Assembly (NCBI GenBank): GCA_020847375.1
Contig: JADLCB010000011.1
Location: forward strand, 62,001 to 126,000
Direction: 5' to 3'
DNA: 64,000 nt
DNA from: Phycisphaerales bacterium
Lineage (GTDB): Bacteria; Planctomycetota; Phycisphaerae; Tepidisphaerales; Tepidisphaeraceae
Below the pieces are notes generated by a model. It ran no database searches, was not told where the DNA came from, and saw only the letters and a list, made by a program, of their open reading frames with translations. Below are positions 53,601 to 62,683 of the stretch, one piece after another; the stretch's first letter is position 1; every line of letters begins with the position of its first letter. Both the position numbers and the translations under genes were made by a program.

Positions 53601-55649
53601 ACTGCTGATTTCCTGCGCTGTTGCAATGTGGTCTGGGGCAAGATCCAGCGTCGCATCCGTGTCGGTCGCAGGTTGAACAGCTTCCAAATCCAGTGCGGCA
53701 AAATCACTGGTATCTGGTGCGGATAAATCGTCCGCTGGTGGCACTTCGTCAACGCCGGCTGGTTTAACAGGCGCTGCGTCAGTGAATTCTTGTTCAACCG
53801 GCGTTTCTTGAATGGGTGGGTGAATCAGCGGCTGGTCGATGACGGGCGCAGCAAGAGGGCTGGGCGATGACTGGGCGGTTTCTTCAATTGGCTCAGGCAG
53901 ATCATGGGAAAACTCACGCATTTCCCTGCCGAATGTGGTATCGGTCAGAGTACTGGCCTGAGTCGCATTGCTCGCTGGGTCGAACTCATCGACCTGGATT
54001 GGATCAGCCAGCGGCGTCAGCGCCTGGGCTGATTCCGGGTTCGGTTTGACAGCATCCAGTGTTTCTTCGATCGATGTTTTGACTGGAGGCGTGCGTTTGG
54101 GATTTTTGCGGCGCTTGCCGGATTTACCTGCGTTAGGCGATTGACTCGGCGGCGCGATTGCAGCCGGATTTTCAACAGCGGGGGCTTGCGATTGAACCGG
54201 CTCGGGCTTTGGCTGCGGTTCTGACGCTGGTTCGACGATTGCAATGGGCGCATCGTCTGGCTCGATTGGTGGTTCAACGCGCGCAACCGGCGGTTCGGTT
54301 GGTTTGATCGGTTCGACTGGTTCAGCCGTTTCTGTTGTTATTATCGATTCGAGCGGCAAATCGAACATCTGATCGGCGATGCTGGGCGGCGTCCAAGCCG
54401 TCGGTTCTGGCATGGCGGGCATGGCGCGGGTCGCTTCTGGATCGTGTTCCAGTACCGGCGCTTCCAGAGTGTCATCGTCATCCAGACTCAGCGGGGTGCT
54501 TTCATCCACCTCCTTGGCTGGGGACAATTCCAGCTCGTCCACACCGGCCGGCGGTTCTGATGGGGCAGTATCATCGGCAAATCCGATTGTCGCATCATCA
54601 TCCATTGCCGAAACAGGGATCGTTTTGCTGCGTGGTTGTGATGCCGAACGAGGCAATGACGTTTTCGGATCGCGCGCAACAGGCGTCGGATCGATCGCCT
54701 TGGTATCGACAGGTGGTTCAGTTGACTCGGGCCAGGGTTCCAGCTCCAGCTCCGATTTGCGCGCGGGTTCCGGTTCTGGCGCAGGTGGGGCTGACGGACG
54801 ACGGACTACCGGAGGTTGAGGCCGCGGCTGGGGTACAGGCGGTTGAGCAGGGCGGCTGCGTTGCGAGAGCTCCTGTTCCAGTTCCTGGGTCAGGTCATCG
54901 GCCGGTTCGCCAGCCAGTGGCGCAGTTCCGACCAAATCTTCAAGCTCGGCGAAATCCGCATCCTGAGCCTCGGCCAGAGCTGGCTCGCTGGGCGCTATGG
55001 CCACAGGCCCGCTGGGTGTTGCCGACGCCGGGCCGTAGTGGAATTCTGTTTCCCCAATTTTGATCACATCGCCAAAGCTGATCTGTTCCTGATGAATGGC
55101 GCGGCCGTTGAGAAATGTTCCCGTGCGCGAACCAAGATCGCGGATAAAACGTTTGCCTGCCATTTCAAGAATAATGGCATGCGCGGTTGACGCACTGCTT
55201 TCCAGCAATGAAATATCGTTGTTTGGCCGCCGACCAATCAGCAGCACGCGATCCGTCAGATGAACCGGATCCACTCCGTCCACCTCGAGCTGGGCTGGTT
55301 TGGCTTTGACTTGATGAACAGAGGTTACCCAGCTCGTGGGTATTAGCAGCCGAAACAAAAACGATCCGATCCTGATCTGATCCCCATTTTGAAGATCAGC
55401 CTCCCGTACCTGTTTATCATTAACAATGACATGAGTACGCGAAGCCAGATCGCGGATGTAAATCCGCCCATCGGAGTTAATAAGAACCGCATGCGCCTTG
55501 CTCACTTTCCGGCTCAGCAGATGCAGATGAGCATTGGAACGCGACCCGATCAGCATCACCGGACGCTTGAGCAGGATGGGCGGTTTGCCAGCATGAGCAC
55601 CCAGGGGAACCAGCGCCGGCATATTGATCGAACTGCTTGCCACAGGCAT
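50619..55649 (-). CDS. giant double-FHA, coiled-coil membrane protein
   Basis: About 1676 residues. Two FHA domains (near 30-105 and 125-205; SRSNAHLHLLSRKVSKAHAV and RRPNNDISLLESSASTAHAI) bind phosphothreonine. Residues about 210-900 are low-complexity Pro, Glu, Asp and Ala. A membrane span lies near 925-950 (FLLMLMLLVMGAAVGWIW). A coiled coil of about 570 residues (985-1560) follows, a second span near 1565-1587 and a short cytoplasmic tail. This suggests a scaffold reading Ser/Thr-kinase signals in the cell and spanning the periplasm. The start ATG 55649 has AGGA close upstream; the frame is open to 55718. No kinase gene is adjacent. Function unknown. Confidence 0.85.
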   Translation of the reverse strand: MPVASSSINMPALVPLGAHAGKPPILLKRPVMLIGSRSNAHLHLLSRKVSKAHAVLINSDGRIYIRDLASRTHVIVNDKQVREADLQNGDQIRIGSFLFRLLIPTSWVTSVHQVKAKPAQLEVDGVDPVHLTDRVLLIGRRPNNDISLLESSASTAHAIILEMAGKRFIRDLGSRTGTFLNGRAIHQEQISFGDVIKIGETEFHYGPASATPSGPVAIAPSEPALAEAQDADFAELEDLVGTAPLAGEPADDLTQELEQELSQRSRPAQPPVPQPRPQPPVVRRPSAPPAPEPEPARKSELELEPWPESTEPPVDTKAIDPTPVARDPKTSLPRSASQPRSKTIPVSAMDDDATIGFADDTAPSEPPAGVDELELSPAKEVDESTPLSLDDDDTLEAPVLEHDPEATRAMPAMPEPTAWTPPSIADQMFDLPLESIITTETAEPVEPIKPTEPPVARVEPPIEPDDAPIAIVEPASEPQPKPEPVQSQAPAVENPAAIAPPSQSPNAGKSGKRRKNPKRTPPVKTSIEETLDAVKPNPESAQALTPLADPIQVDEFDPASNATQASTLTDTTFGREMREFSHDLPEPIEETAQSSPSPLAAPVIDQPLIHPPIQETPVEQEFTDAAPVKPAGVDEVPPADDLSAPDTSDFAALDLEAVQPATDTDATLDLAPDHIATAQEISSDAADAAASFDTGAAEIDSASAETFATTFQPPHTVLPPSDQSEVDIGTDETLAAQPAAPLTTEPLHVPPPHHQIHTSMYSGPVPPPPAKGRSFGKKPVAAALEDVNDAAQSFAAGSPDALPRTSEVDIFSQLGTVPPADALLGHTASVDLSAGTGGMPASGQRNNSAAPALQDQASWVEAAHELGDELASLDETHEPVDLSPDADKTDPASSAVKPDDDRRPRRPVTTPVAFEPAEALRKKKRRWFFSIPFLLMLMLLVMGAAVGWIWTTVPVVGTVQGWLRFDNLPKDATARTNFYEQQRAFLNDSQSPERSTRVLAIAKLQHEHPGIQAGFLADSTAYALMVDQAHRQWLDSPDGRLELALKKSFDPSGDGLRMHALLVALYQQNQSLLDQQQNAQQSLSVKSAKLASLQGQIEAYQQRLDSLVSRGVAPLTAGELKNKRAQLATLEQHWRLAEDAVRRAQGDIERMREAAARTAGHNSNSDSTPAIDDSALKAMEQQAAELHQKLDAQHVADTLAANNAQKQLDDSIASLEAQLQQVMKQMQDVPEMRGYLTVARLLQDTVNRLTTELLHDQKQQLQTISELKRKLDEQLIARQNEVWANDPDLKNYADLLEIQQRRRNAAIGSGDHPGARQQVAELDTAIARLQEQIDERRQVLGNDQIYAQAITGLKDVIAQSEQRLSENEKRTEQEMARLHQALAEAAPDLDKLPQEQKKLAGELERRIVAMQIARKQYITTLSSNSSDNDQSRRTIEAQLLALQGQMDNKRQALLAQQRQNLSDQEHAALLKAEQDKARELTGLQETARTTQDAYLQASRDLAGLENRAQNADEAIADRARVMSELQTLQDQRTELKDEVARLQGQVASAIIPLAPTGDNVIAQDLDDQRSWYALITMGSIALLFGVMMMAAHHANNRTGAYEDDPEYYQSLLFPTNEEVVSEEELMDNQQPAQVRASTDPADYRLKRTGTLSAPDVNKNAKMAAGYEKVQPHLEPT

Positions 55650-56037
55650 ACATCCTAACGTTGACGAAATATGTTGATCGGCAGGGACCTGACGGATGCA
55701 CAGTTTAGCCCCGCACATTGCCTACGATACAATTATCGTATGATAACCGATTCAACCTGAATGGTTAAAGGATAACTTTGTTAAATCAAAGATATTGCGG
55801 TATCTGGGGTAATCGCGATTTGTCGGGTTGGTTGCAACATCAAATAGAGTCCTTATCGGGCCAAGTTCAGCCATAACGACAGATTAGAAGGTATTAACTG
55901 TTGGTTTCCGCCTGGCAATCATTCTTGTTTTGCTCTGCAACAATTGTGCAAAGGCTGATCCTGAACACTGAGCGGATACGCGCAACCTCAGCCGCACAAT
56001 GCGGCGTCAAACAGGTTATGAGACAATTATCTGCGGA
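55650..56037. other. 388-bp gap with a short dyad, upstream of the FHA gene
   Basis: This AT-richer stretch separates the FHA start from the end of the GH78 gene. It holds the dyad TACGATA-CAAT-TATCGTA at 55723-55740, about 75 bases before the FHA gene start, which could be an operator. No convincing gene or promoter pair could be assigned. Confidence 0.4.
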
Positions 56038-58848
56038 TTACTTTTTCAGTCCAGGATCGACCCTGAGCGTAATATCGGTCGGTGCCGTGGCCTGCACGAT
56101 TACCTCTCCTGCTTTTTTCTCCCACTTGACTCGCAGCATGCCTGATGGCGTCGGTATGGAGCCGCTGCAGAAACTCATGCCGCGTGGAGGTCGGGGGGCG
56201 ATATCAACCTGCGTGTAACCCGGCGCCAATTGCTTGATTCCCAGGGCGTAACGAATCATGTATTTCACCACATACGAAGCATAGGGATGACAGCGGCTGC
56301 GCGTTGGCCAATTGCCACGGCTGGATTCGAGGTCAAAGAACATTTCCCACGTCGTGGTGTCACCAGCGAGTACCATCCGCCCCCATTGCCGCCGAATGGT
56401 CTTGAATATCGTGTCCACCTCACTGAATGCATCGAGCAATTCCAGGATGTAATAAACGCCGCAGGGGCTGCCATAGGATATCAGAGTGCGGTCGTTGTCG
56501 ATGATGCGATCGCACAGACGACGGCGCCACGGGGCAGTGCCTGCGCCATAAATGGCTAAAGCGGCGTTGGAGACCTGGCTATGCACCGGCGAGAGTGAAC
56601 CGTCGGTATGGAGCGAGTCTGCGTAGCAGTCGTGCCTGGCATCCCACAACCATCGATGAACCGCATGGATAACGCGGCTGCGCGCCTGATTCCATTGACG
56701 CAACTCCGCGCTGTCATACTTGATAACCCGACCCAGGCGGACGGCTGCGTCAATCGCGCCGATCAATCCAGCCTGCTCGGCTGAGACAACCGGATGATTG
56801 TCGTCGCGCCCCGGCCCCCACTCAACAAAATGCCAGACGCGCCGGTCCTGCGATTGCCACTGCAATAAACCGCGCTCATCGAGCATGGTCAGGGCTTCGC
56901 GAATACCTGCGGCAACCTGCGGAAACAGACGTGCGGCGAATTGCGTGTCGCCGCTATGCCAGTAGTAGTCGTGGCACATCATGATCCAGTGAAAACACCA
57001 GAGTGGGATCGTGCTGTCATCCCAGGTGCTGGGGTAATGATTACGGACAAGACCGGGGTGGCGTGGATCTTCGGTGAACAGTTCAATGGTGTTGCGCGCA
57101 ACGGCTGTGTTGTTGCACGTCAGGGCATCAGCCAGAAATGTCATCCGGTTGTCATAGTTCCAGTTCACCTGTTCATAGGTCGGACAATCGGTGAACGTAT
57201 CGTCCGTGGCGGAGATCACCGACTGCGCGCAGATGTCATAAATACCGTTAAGCAGGCGATCAGAGCTGCGCAGCGAACCTTGTCTCACGCTGCCGCAATT
57301 CGCCGTGAGGATGCGCAGATTTTCCAGGCGCAACGACTGCGGGCCGCTATGATGAACCAGCAGATAGCGCACACCGTAGGGCAAAAAACTCTGGAAACTT
57401 TGATGCCCGTCACGCAGACGATATGTCAGCGCGTTATTGCAACCTGTCGTCCATTGAATCCGCCGGGACGGGCCTTCTTCCAGCCCCTCGAGGAATGACA
57501 CAATCAGGCTGCTGCCTTGGTGACCAACTGCATCAAAAGCCAGCCAGCCGTTTTCAAGTACCCCCAGATCCAGAATTACCCGTGTGGCTTGACCGGGACT
57601 GCTGGCGGGAAGAATCAGTGGCGAAATGGATGGCTCGACCTGGGCACAGCGGAGTTCGCGGGCATTGGCCGCCAAATCTTGGGCATTGCCGCCAATCATG
57701 GTATGGGCTGGATCCATCACCGCCATTGCGGCAACGAGGCTGCTCCAGTCAAGGTGATTGATATTGACCGCCTGCGTGCCACTGGCGGTGGTCATTGTTG
57801 GAGCATCAGGATCAATTGAAATATCGAGAGTCGGAACCTGATTGGCGAGAATGACCTGGAAAGCACCGGCACCGAACGGATTGATTGCCTGGACGGGTTT
57901 TTCGGTGAAGGCACATAGGCTGATGTCTTCAAAATGATTGTTTTGATTTTGAATGCCCACAAGACGATTAGCGCCTTTACGCAGTTGAATGATTCCGCCG
58001 AATTGCGACTTCTGCCAGCTTGTCCATCCTGATCCTTTGCACAGAACCTTGCCCGCAAAATACCAGTTGACGCTGCCCAGTGTCGGAACAAACTCCATCG
58101 TCTGAGCAACAGGGGAAAAGATGTCCGTGATGATATACGACGGCACATTGAAGATATTGCTGCGTCGGCCATCTTCGCCCTGATTCAGGTAGGGTTTTAG
58201 TCGCAGGCTGTAGCTGAAATTGGGCAGTTGAACGATGTCCGCCCCGACCAGCCGCTGGGGCAACAGCGCCCGACGCGTGGGCATGGGGACGCGGCGGGGG
58301 TATAACCGAACCTGGTTGTGAACAACGCTGGCGGAAATCCATTTACTGTTGCCAGCCGCCGCATCAACATCCTCGATACACGGCAGTATCCATCGACGCA
58401 CGGTCGGACGGGTGCGGCGGGGGTCATGTTGCACCAGTGTATGCCGATTACTGGTCACGATCACCTTGCCGGCCAGAGCGATTTGAAATATCAATCCCGC
58501 ATCACCCGGGCAGTAGGTCATCGTGCCCACGCCGATACTAAGCACCAGCACTTCCAGACAATTTTCACCCGGTCGAAGAAACTGGCTGATGTCGTGACTA
58601 TCTACAGATCTGGCTCCTTCAGCCGATTTGGCCGGACCGTGACCAACAGGCTGACCGTTCAGCCAAACCTGATACATCGCGTCAGCCGTGATGGCGAGCG
58701 TGGCTCCATCGCGGAGGCTGCGCGCCTGGGCAGCCAGCGCCAGAGTAAACGTTCTTCGAAATCGGACATACTCGTGATAGGCGTTCCGATCGCCGCCATG
58801 CCAGATCCATCGAGCATTTTTGTGGAACAAAGAGGATTTGACGGGCAT
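56038..58848 (-). CDS. GH78 alpha-L-rhamnosidase-like glycosidase
   Basis: A 936-residue family 78 protein. The first about 420 residues are beta-sandwich domains (ARWIWHGGDRNAYHEYVRF is the usual opening). The (alpha/alpha)6 barrel begins near 540: DTFTDCPTYEQVNWNYDNR is the GH78 catalytic-pocket motif with its acidic residues, and TRSRCHPYASYVVKYM the later conserved His segment. It removes rhamnose from plant or algal glycosides. No signal peptide is seen, so it is probably cytoplasmic. It lies alone; upstream is a dyad at 58902-58927. Confidence 0.87.
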   Translation of the reverse strand: MPVKSSLFHKNARWIWHGGDRNAYHEYVRFRRTFTLALAAQARSLRDGATLAITADAMYQVWLNGQPVGHGPAKSAEGARSVDSHDISQFLRPGENCLEVLVLSIGVGTMTYCPGDAGLIFQIALAGKVIVTSNRHTLVQHDPRRTRPTVRRWILPCIEDVDAAAGNSKWISASVVHNQVRLYPRRVPMPTRRALLPQRLVGADIVQLPNFSYSLRLKPYLNQGEDGRRSNIFNVPSYIITDIFSPVAQTMEFVPTLGSVNWYFAGKVLCKGSGWTSWQKSQFGGIIQLRKGANRLVGIQNQNNHFEDISLCAFTEKPVQAINPFGAGAFQVILANQVPTLDISIDPDAPTMTTASGTQAVNINHLDWSSLVAAMAVMDPAHTMIGGNAQDLAANARELRCAQVEPSISPLILPASSPGQATRVILDLGVLENGWLAFDAVGHQGSSLIVSFLEGLEEGPSRRIQWTTGCNNALTYRLRDGHQSFQSFLPYGVRYLLVHHSGPQSLRLENLRILTANCGSVRQGSLRSSDRLLNGIYDICAQSVISATDDTFTDCPTYEQVNWNYDNRMTFLADALTCNNTAVARNTIELFTEDPRHPGLVRNHYPSTWDDSTIPLWCFHWIMMCHDYYWHSGDTQFAARLFPQVAAGIREALTMLDERGLLQWQSQDRRVWHFVEWGPGRDDNHPVVSAEQAGLIGAIDAAVRLGRVIKYDSAELRQWNQARSRVIHAVHRWLWDARHDCYADSLHTDGSLSPVHSQVSNAALAIYGAGTAPWRRRLCDRIIDNDRTLISYGSPCGVYYILELLDAFSEVDTIFKTIRRQWGRMVLAGDTTTWEMFFDLESSRGNWPTRSRCHPYASYVVKYMIRYALGIKQLAPGYTQVDIAPRPPRGMSFCSGSIPTPSGMLRVKWEKKAGEVIVQATAPTDITLRVDPGLKK

Positions 58849-58901
58849 TTTGATGTCCTGCCATTATTGATGAATCGGGGCGTAAGGTTCCGCCCGGGTT
58901 A

Positions 58902-58927
58902 AAAAATCAAGTAAACAGGTGATTTTT
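58902..58927. promoter_or_regulatory. A/T dyad upstream of the GH78 gene
   Basis: AAAAATCA at 58902-58909 and TGATTTTT at 58920-58927 are perfect mirror complements with a 10-base core. It lies 54 bases before the GH78 start, in a place expected for a sugar-responsive operator. The repressor is not known. Confidence 0.45.
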
Positions 58928-59077
58928 GGGAGGAGTTGTGAAATCGTCAACATGGTTGGCGCAATTATCGCAACAGTTTCAGATGCGTGGCTTTTAGGAA
59001 TCGTTGAGAAATAATCATCTTTGGAGGCGAGTGTTCTATACGCCGCAGATGATTGTGAGCATGTGTGCGCGACCAAA

Positions 59078-59151
59078 CGTTCCCGACAGGAGTCGAACCT
59101 GTAACCTTCGGCTCCGGAGGCCGACGCTCTGTCCAATTGAGCTACGGGAAC
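59078..59151 (-). tRNA. tRNA-Arg (anticodon CCG)
   Basis: The minus strand folds into a complete cloverleaf of 74 nt: acceptor GTTCCCG/CGGGAAC (7 bp perfect), D stem GCTC/GAGC, anticodon stem TCGGC/GCCGA with loop CTCCGGA (anticodon CCG, codon CGG, Arg) and T arm ACAGG-TTCGACT-CCTGT. The discriminator is G at 59078. CCA is not encoded. Small frames over this region are shadows. Confidence 0.96.
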
Positions 59152-59309
59152 TTGGGCTGATGAAGCTATTGCCAACTCAGCGCGATATAGCTTATTACCA
59201 ATTGATCCGTCTGTACAGTTGTGCGCGGCCGTAAAAAACTGCTGTACCATGTGATTGCCCCGCGTCTGCGAATAGACACCGCCCGTGCGCAGATGGTCTA
59301 CCGTTGACG

Positions 59310-60029
59310 CTATTGCGATTCTGTTCGTGGTAATGATTTCGGGCGCATTCTGGTTTTATCCAGCGGCGGATAGCACATCGTCCCCCAGTCTTGCCTGGCA
59401 CCGTGATCAATCATGATCAATAGGACGACATTGAGCAGTTGTCTGAGCATCGCCACACTGCGCTGCAGGCTGCGACGATTCAAGTTGCCAGCATAAGTGG
59501 CAGCCCCATGTACAAGCTGGCACCGCTGCAGATAAATCCGATCGATCAGACGTTTGAGAATCAAATCCCAGTCCCCATTTTCGTACCACATGGGAACGAC
59601 ATATTTGGTTTCGCTGGATTGTTTTGCCCGTTTTTCACCGGGGTCTTCCCAGAAAAACTTGGAAACATACGGATCATCAAGAATATCCCGCACCGCCTGG
59701 CGCTGGGCTTTGAGCAGCCTTGACAAATAGTGGCTGGTGTCCAGCTTCAACAATCGATCAACAAACTTGCGCCAACATTCACGATCGGGCAGGGGTTCCC
59801 GCCTTTTATCGTCCCATTGCCCGTATAAAGCGTTGAATGCGATCCACAAGAAAAGCAGGTGCTGGTCATGATCTTCCGGCAATTGTTCATCCTGGCAGCG
59901 CGCCAGCCAACTGAAGCTGCGATGCAGGCGAATTATGGTGGGGTGGTCAGGATATTCCTCGCCCAATTGCTGCTTGGTCGGTTTCCAACGGCGACGAAGT
60001 TCACGCACTGATAAACATTCCATAGACAT
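59310..60029 (-). CDS. protein with HEPN-like C-terminus, unknown function
   Basis: A 239-residue, mostly helical protein. Residues 60-95 contain FLWIAFNALYGQW, as in the ApeA-like HEPN group, and near residue 165 the sequence YLQRCQLVHGAA has the Rx4H motif of HEPN ribonucleases. HEPN proteins are often toxins or defence effectors cleaving RNA; without experiments this is a family-based suggestion. AAGGAAAG lies upstream of the ATG at 60029. The gene sits between tRNA-Arg and tRNA-Met, and no partner (MNT or other antitoxin) is adjacent. Confidence 0.62.
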   Translation of the reverse strand: MSMECLSVRELRRRWKPTKQQLGEEYPDHPTIIRLHRSFSWLARCQDEQLPEDHDQHLLFLWIAFNALYGQWDDKRREPLPDRECWRKFVDRLLKLDTSHYLSRLLKAQRQAVRDILDDPYVSKFFWEDPGEKRAKQSSETKYVVPMWYENGDWDLILKRLIDRIYLQRCQLVHGAATYAGNLNRRSLQRSVAMLRQLLNVVLLIMIDHGARQDWGTMCYPPLDKTRMRPKSLPRTESQ

Positions 60030-60170
60030 GATTACTCTGCTTTCCTTAAAACGGCGTCGAGCTGGATATCAAAGTGTAACACCAGAACCGTATTTTTGGA
60101 TGTTTGTAAGGGTTCGTTCAGCCTGAAGTTGCAGGGGCCGATTTTCCAGAGTAATATTCTCGCGAACAAA

Positions 60171-60216
60171 TGGACTCAACGGCTCGTATGGATGACGATG
60201 AGTCCAGTTGTTTTTA
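60171..60216 (+). terminator. terminator-like hairpin just before tRNA-Met
   Basis: TGGACTCA at 60171-60178 pairs perfectly with TGAGTCCA at 60199-60206 around 20 bases. It is followed by GTTG and a T-run. The next gene, tRNA-Met, starts at 60220. No upstream plus-strand gene is known to need it, so a small RNA ending here is possible. Confidence 0.5.
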
Positions 60217-60219
60217 TTC

Positions 60220-60292
60220 GGCAGCGTAGCTCAGTTGGCAGAGCAGGGGATTCATAAGCCCCGGGTCACAGGTTCGAGTCCTGTCGCTGCTA
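60220..60292 (+). tRNA. tRNA-Met (anticodon CAT, elongator type likely)
   Basis: A 73-nt cloverleaf: acceptor GGCAGCG/CGCTGCT with a G-U end pair, D stem GCTC/GAGC, anticodon loop TTCATAA (CAT) and T arm ACAGG-TTCGAGT-CCTGT, discriminator A. The G-U end at 1-72 argues against an initiator, which has an unpaired 1-72. A tRNA-Ile modified by TilS (also CAT) cannot be ruled out. CCA is not encoded. Confidence 0.93.
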
Positions 60293-60388
60293 TTTGTCTA
60301 ATTCACGTCGAATTCAATAGTTACGATAATCCGTCATCTGATCGAAGATCAAGCAGATCTCGCCTAGGATATCTGTAAAGGAATCTTC

Positions 60389-62683
60389 ATGCCCGCATCA
60401 TCTGCGTCAAAGCCGCGACACACAAACCTTCTGGCCGGCGAAAGCTCGCCTTACCTGCTGCAGCATCAGCACAATCCGGTCAACTGGCGTCCGTGGGGCC
60501 ACGACGCCTTCGCTGAGGCGAGGGCGAAAGATCGACCAATCTTCCTGTCGATCGGATACAGCACCTGCTACTGGTGTCACGTGATGGAACGCGAAAGTTT
60601 TGAGAATGAAGACGTGGCTGCGGAAATGAACAGCCGCTTCATCTGCATCAAGGTGGACCGCGAAGAACGCCCGGACGTGGATCAGCTTTATATGAATGCC
60701 GTTCAGGTTCTCACTCAGCATGGCGGCTGGCCGATGAGCGTATGGCTGACTCCTGATCTCAAGCCCTTCTTCGGCGGAACCTATTTCCCGCGTCAGGACA
60801 TGAACGGCCGCATGGGGTTTTTGTCGCTGATTCATGCCATCGACGAGGCGTGGAAAAAACGCCGCAGCGAGGTGAACGCCTCAGTTGATCAGATTACCGA
60901 CATTCTGCGGAAGCTCGCCCGGCCACCGCAGCCGCAATCGGAGCTGGTCATCAACAGCCAGCTCATCGACGAACTGATCGACCGCTCGGTCAGTGATTTT
61001 GACGATGAGCATGGCGGATTCGGCTCGGCGCCAAAATTCCCGCGCCAGACATTGCTGGAGCTTCTGCTGGCTTATATCGATGGCGGGGCCGATGCCAAAC
61101 GAGCCAAGCGTCTGAGTAGCGAACTGTACGCCTCACTGGACGCGATGGCTGATGGCGGGATTCATGACCATCTCGGAGGTGGCTTTCATCGCTACAGCAC
61201 CGATGCCCAATGGCTTATCCCTCACTTCGAGATCATGTTGTATGACAACGCGCAACTCGCGTGGATTTACGCCGAGGCGTTTCGTCAGAGTGGCAACGAC
61301 CGGTATGCCGAGGTGGCTCGCGGCGTACTGGATTTCATTTTGCGTGACATGACCTCAGCGGAGGGGGCATTTTATACCGCCTTCGACGCGGAGGCTCAGG
61401 GGCGCGAGGGGCGGCCGTATCTTTGGACGCGCCGGGAGGTGGAGGAGGTTCTGACGTCATCCCTGGCGGCTACGCAGGCATCGATTCAGGGAGACGCACA
61501 ATCGCCGGTCGAGCTGTTCCTGGAAGCCTATGGTCTGAATCTCCCGCCCAATTTTTCTGACCCGCACCACGGGCCGGCCCAGCCTGATCAATATGTGCTG
61601 CATCTGCCTCGTCCACTGGCGCAGGTGGCGCACGAAAGGGGGCTGTCTCCCAAAGAGTTGGATAGGCTGCTGACGCCGTTACGCCAAGCGCTGCTGAACG
61701 CCCGGAAGAAGCGCGTTCAGCCGATGTTGGATACAAAGATTCTGACCAGTTGGAATGCATTGATGATTCGGGCATTGTCTCATGCCGGCCACGTGCTGGA
61801 CGAGCCGCGCTATCGTCAAGCCGCCATCACCGCCGCGAACTGGCTTTTAAAGCATCATGTGCAAAAAGATGGATTGCTTCTGCATGCGACACGTCCGGAT
61901 CATCCCGGCCGCGCAATTCCGGGATTTCTCGATGACTATGCTGCGCTGCTGGATGCGCTGGTGGACATGCGCCAAGACGCCGGCGATGACATTCCTGATC
62001 TGCCGGTATATATCCGAAATCTGGAGGTGGCACTCCATGAGAGATTCGCAGCCACCGGAGGCGGATTTTTCTTTACCGACCGTTACGCCGATGACCTGAT
62101 CGTCCGCCAGATGATCGGTGACGATTCTCCTCTGCCCAGCGGCAACGCACTGGCCGCCCGCGCGCTGTTTAAGCTGGGGGAACGGGATCAAGCCCGTCAG
62201 ACCATTGCCCCTTTCGCCGAGTCCCTCCGTCGCGGGGGCGAGGGCATGAGCGCCTTGCTTCAATGCATCCTGCAAATGAGGGATCGTCAGCTGTTTCCGC
62301 AAACGAGCGACCACCACTTATTTCCCAGCGAGCGGTTCGTCACCAAACCTGTTGTCGCGCTCAGCGCCCATTGGATAGCGCCGAGCTTGCTGCAGGTCGG
62401 TCTGAAGATCGACAAGGATTTCCACCTCAACGCGCACGATGCGCCGGCTGACTTGATCTCGACGAAACTTAAGATCGAGCCGCCATATGCCCGGAATGTG
62501 AGATTCATCGAATATCCGCCGGGCCAATATGTCGACGCCGCCACGATCATTGTCCACTTCCAGACGGTGCCCGATCAGGGCGGCGACCCGCTGCGCATTG
62601 CCTTGAGCTATCAACCATGCACTGATTCGGCCTGCCTGGCGCCAGCCGTGGCCCGGCTGAGCGTGGCGTGGCCGGGACAATAG
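60389..62683 (+). CDS. DUF255 thioredoxin-fold protein (YyaL/SSP411 family)
   Basis: A 764-residue protein. Residues 15-170 are the DUF255 thioredoxin-like domain ([21 protein letters not shown]), with the CYWC motif at 60-63 and the FGGTYFP loop. The rest is an (alpha/alpha)6-type helical barrel ([27 protein letters not shown]). The human relative is SPATA20; the bacterial role is unknown but thiol-disulphide function is assumed. AAAGGAA upstream supports the ATG at 60389. The last about 110 residues form a beta domain not always present. Confidence 0.92.
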   Translation: MPASSASKPRHTNLLAGESSPYLLQHQHNPVNWRPWGHDAFAEARAKDRPIFLSIGYSTCYWCHVMERESFENEDVAAEMNSRFICIKVDREERPDVDQLYMNAVQVLTQHGGWPMSVWLTPDLKPFFGGTYFPRQDMNGRMGFLSLIHAIDEAWKKRRSEVNASVDQITDILRKLARPPQPQSELVINSQLIDELIDRSVSDFDDEHGGFGSAPKFPRQTLLELLLAYIDGGADAKRAKRLSSELYASLDAMADGGIHDHLGGGFHRYSTDAQWLIPHFEIMLYDNAQLAWIYAEAFRQSGNDRYAEVARGVLDFILRDMTSAEGAFYTAFDAEAQGREGRPYLWTRREVEEVLTSSLAATQASIQGDAQSPVELFLEAYGLNLPPNFSDPHHGPAQPDQYVLHLPRPLAQVAHERGLSPKELDRLLTPLRQALLNARKKRVQPMLDTKILTSWNALMIRALSHAGHVLDEPRYRQAAITAANWLLKHHVQKDGLLLHATRPDHPGRAIPGFLDDYAALLDALVDMRQDAGDDIPDLPVYIRNLEVALHERFAATGGGFFFTDRYADDLIVRQMIGDDSPLPSGNALAARALFKLGERDQARQTIAPFAESLRRGGEGMSALLQCILQMRDRQLFPQTSDHHLFPSERFVTKPVVALSAHWIAPSLLQVGLKIDKDFHLNAHDAPADLISTKLKIEPPYARNVRFIEYPPGQYVDAATIIVHFQTVPDQGGDPLRIALSYQPCTDSACLAPAVARLSVAWPGQ

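Noticed and set aside
52973-55063. Long plus-strand frames (211 and 242 residues) across the FHA gene
   Set aside because: They mirror the Pro/Glu-rich low-complexity arm of the FHA protein and contain no recognisable domain; the minus-strand frame is continuous and has domains at both ends.
55901-56218. 105-residue plus-strand frame at the end of the GH78 gene
   Set aside because: Half of it is antisense to GH78 coding sequence and the rest has no family match or ribosome binding site.
59004-59234. Small frame over the tRNA-Arg gene reading [19 protein letters not shown]
   Set aside because: This is the well-known false protein produced by translating a tRNA on the wrong strand.
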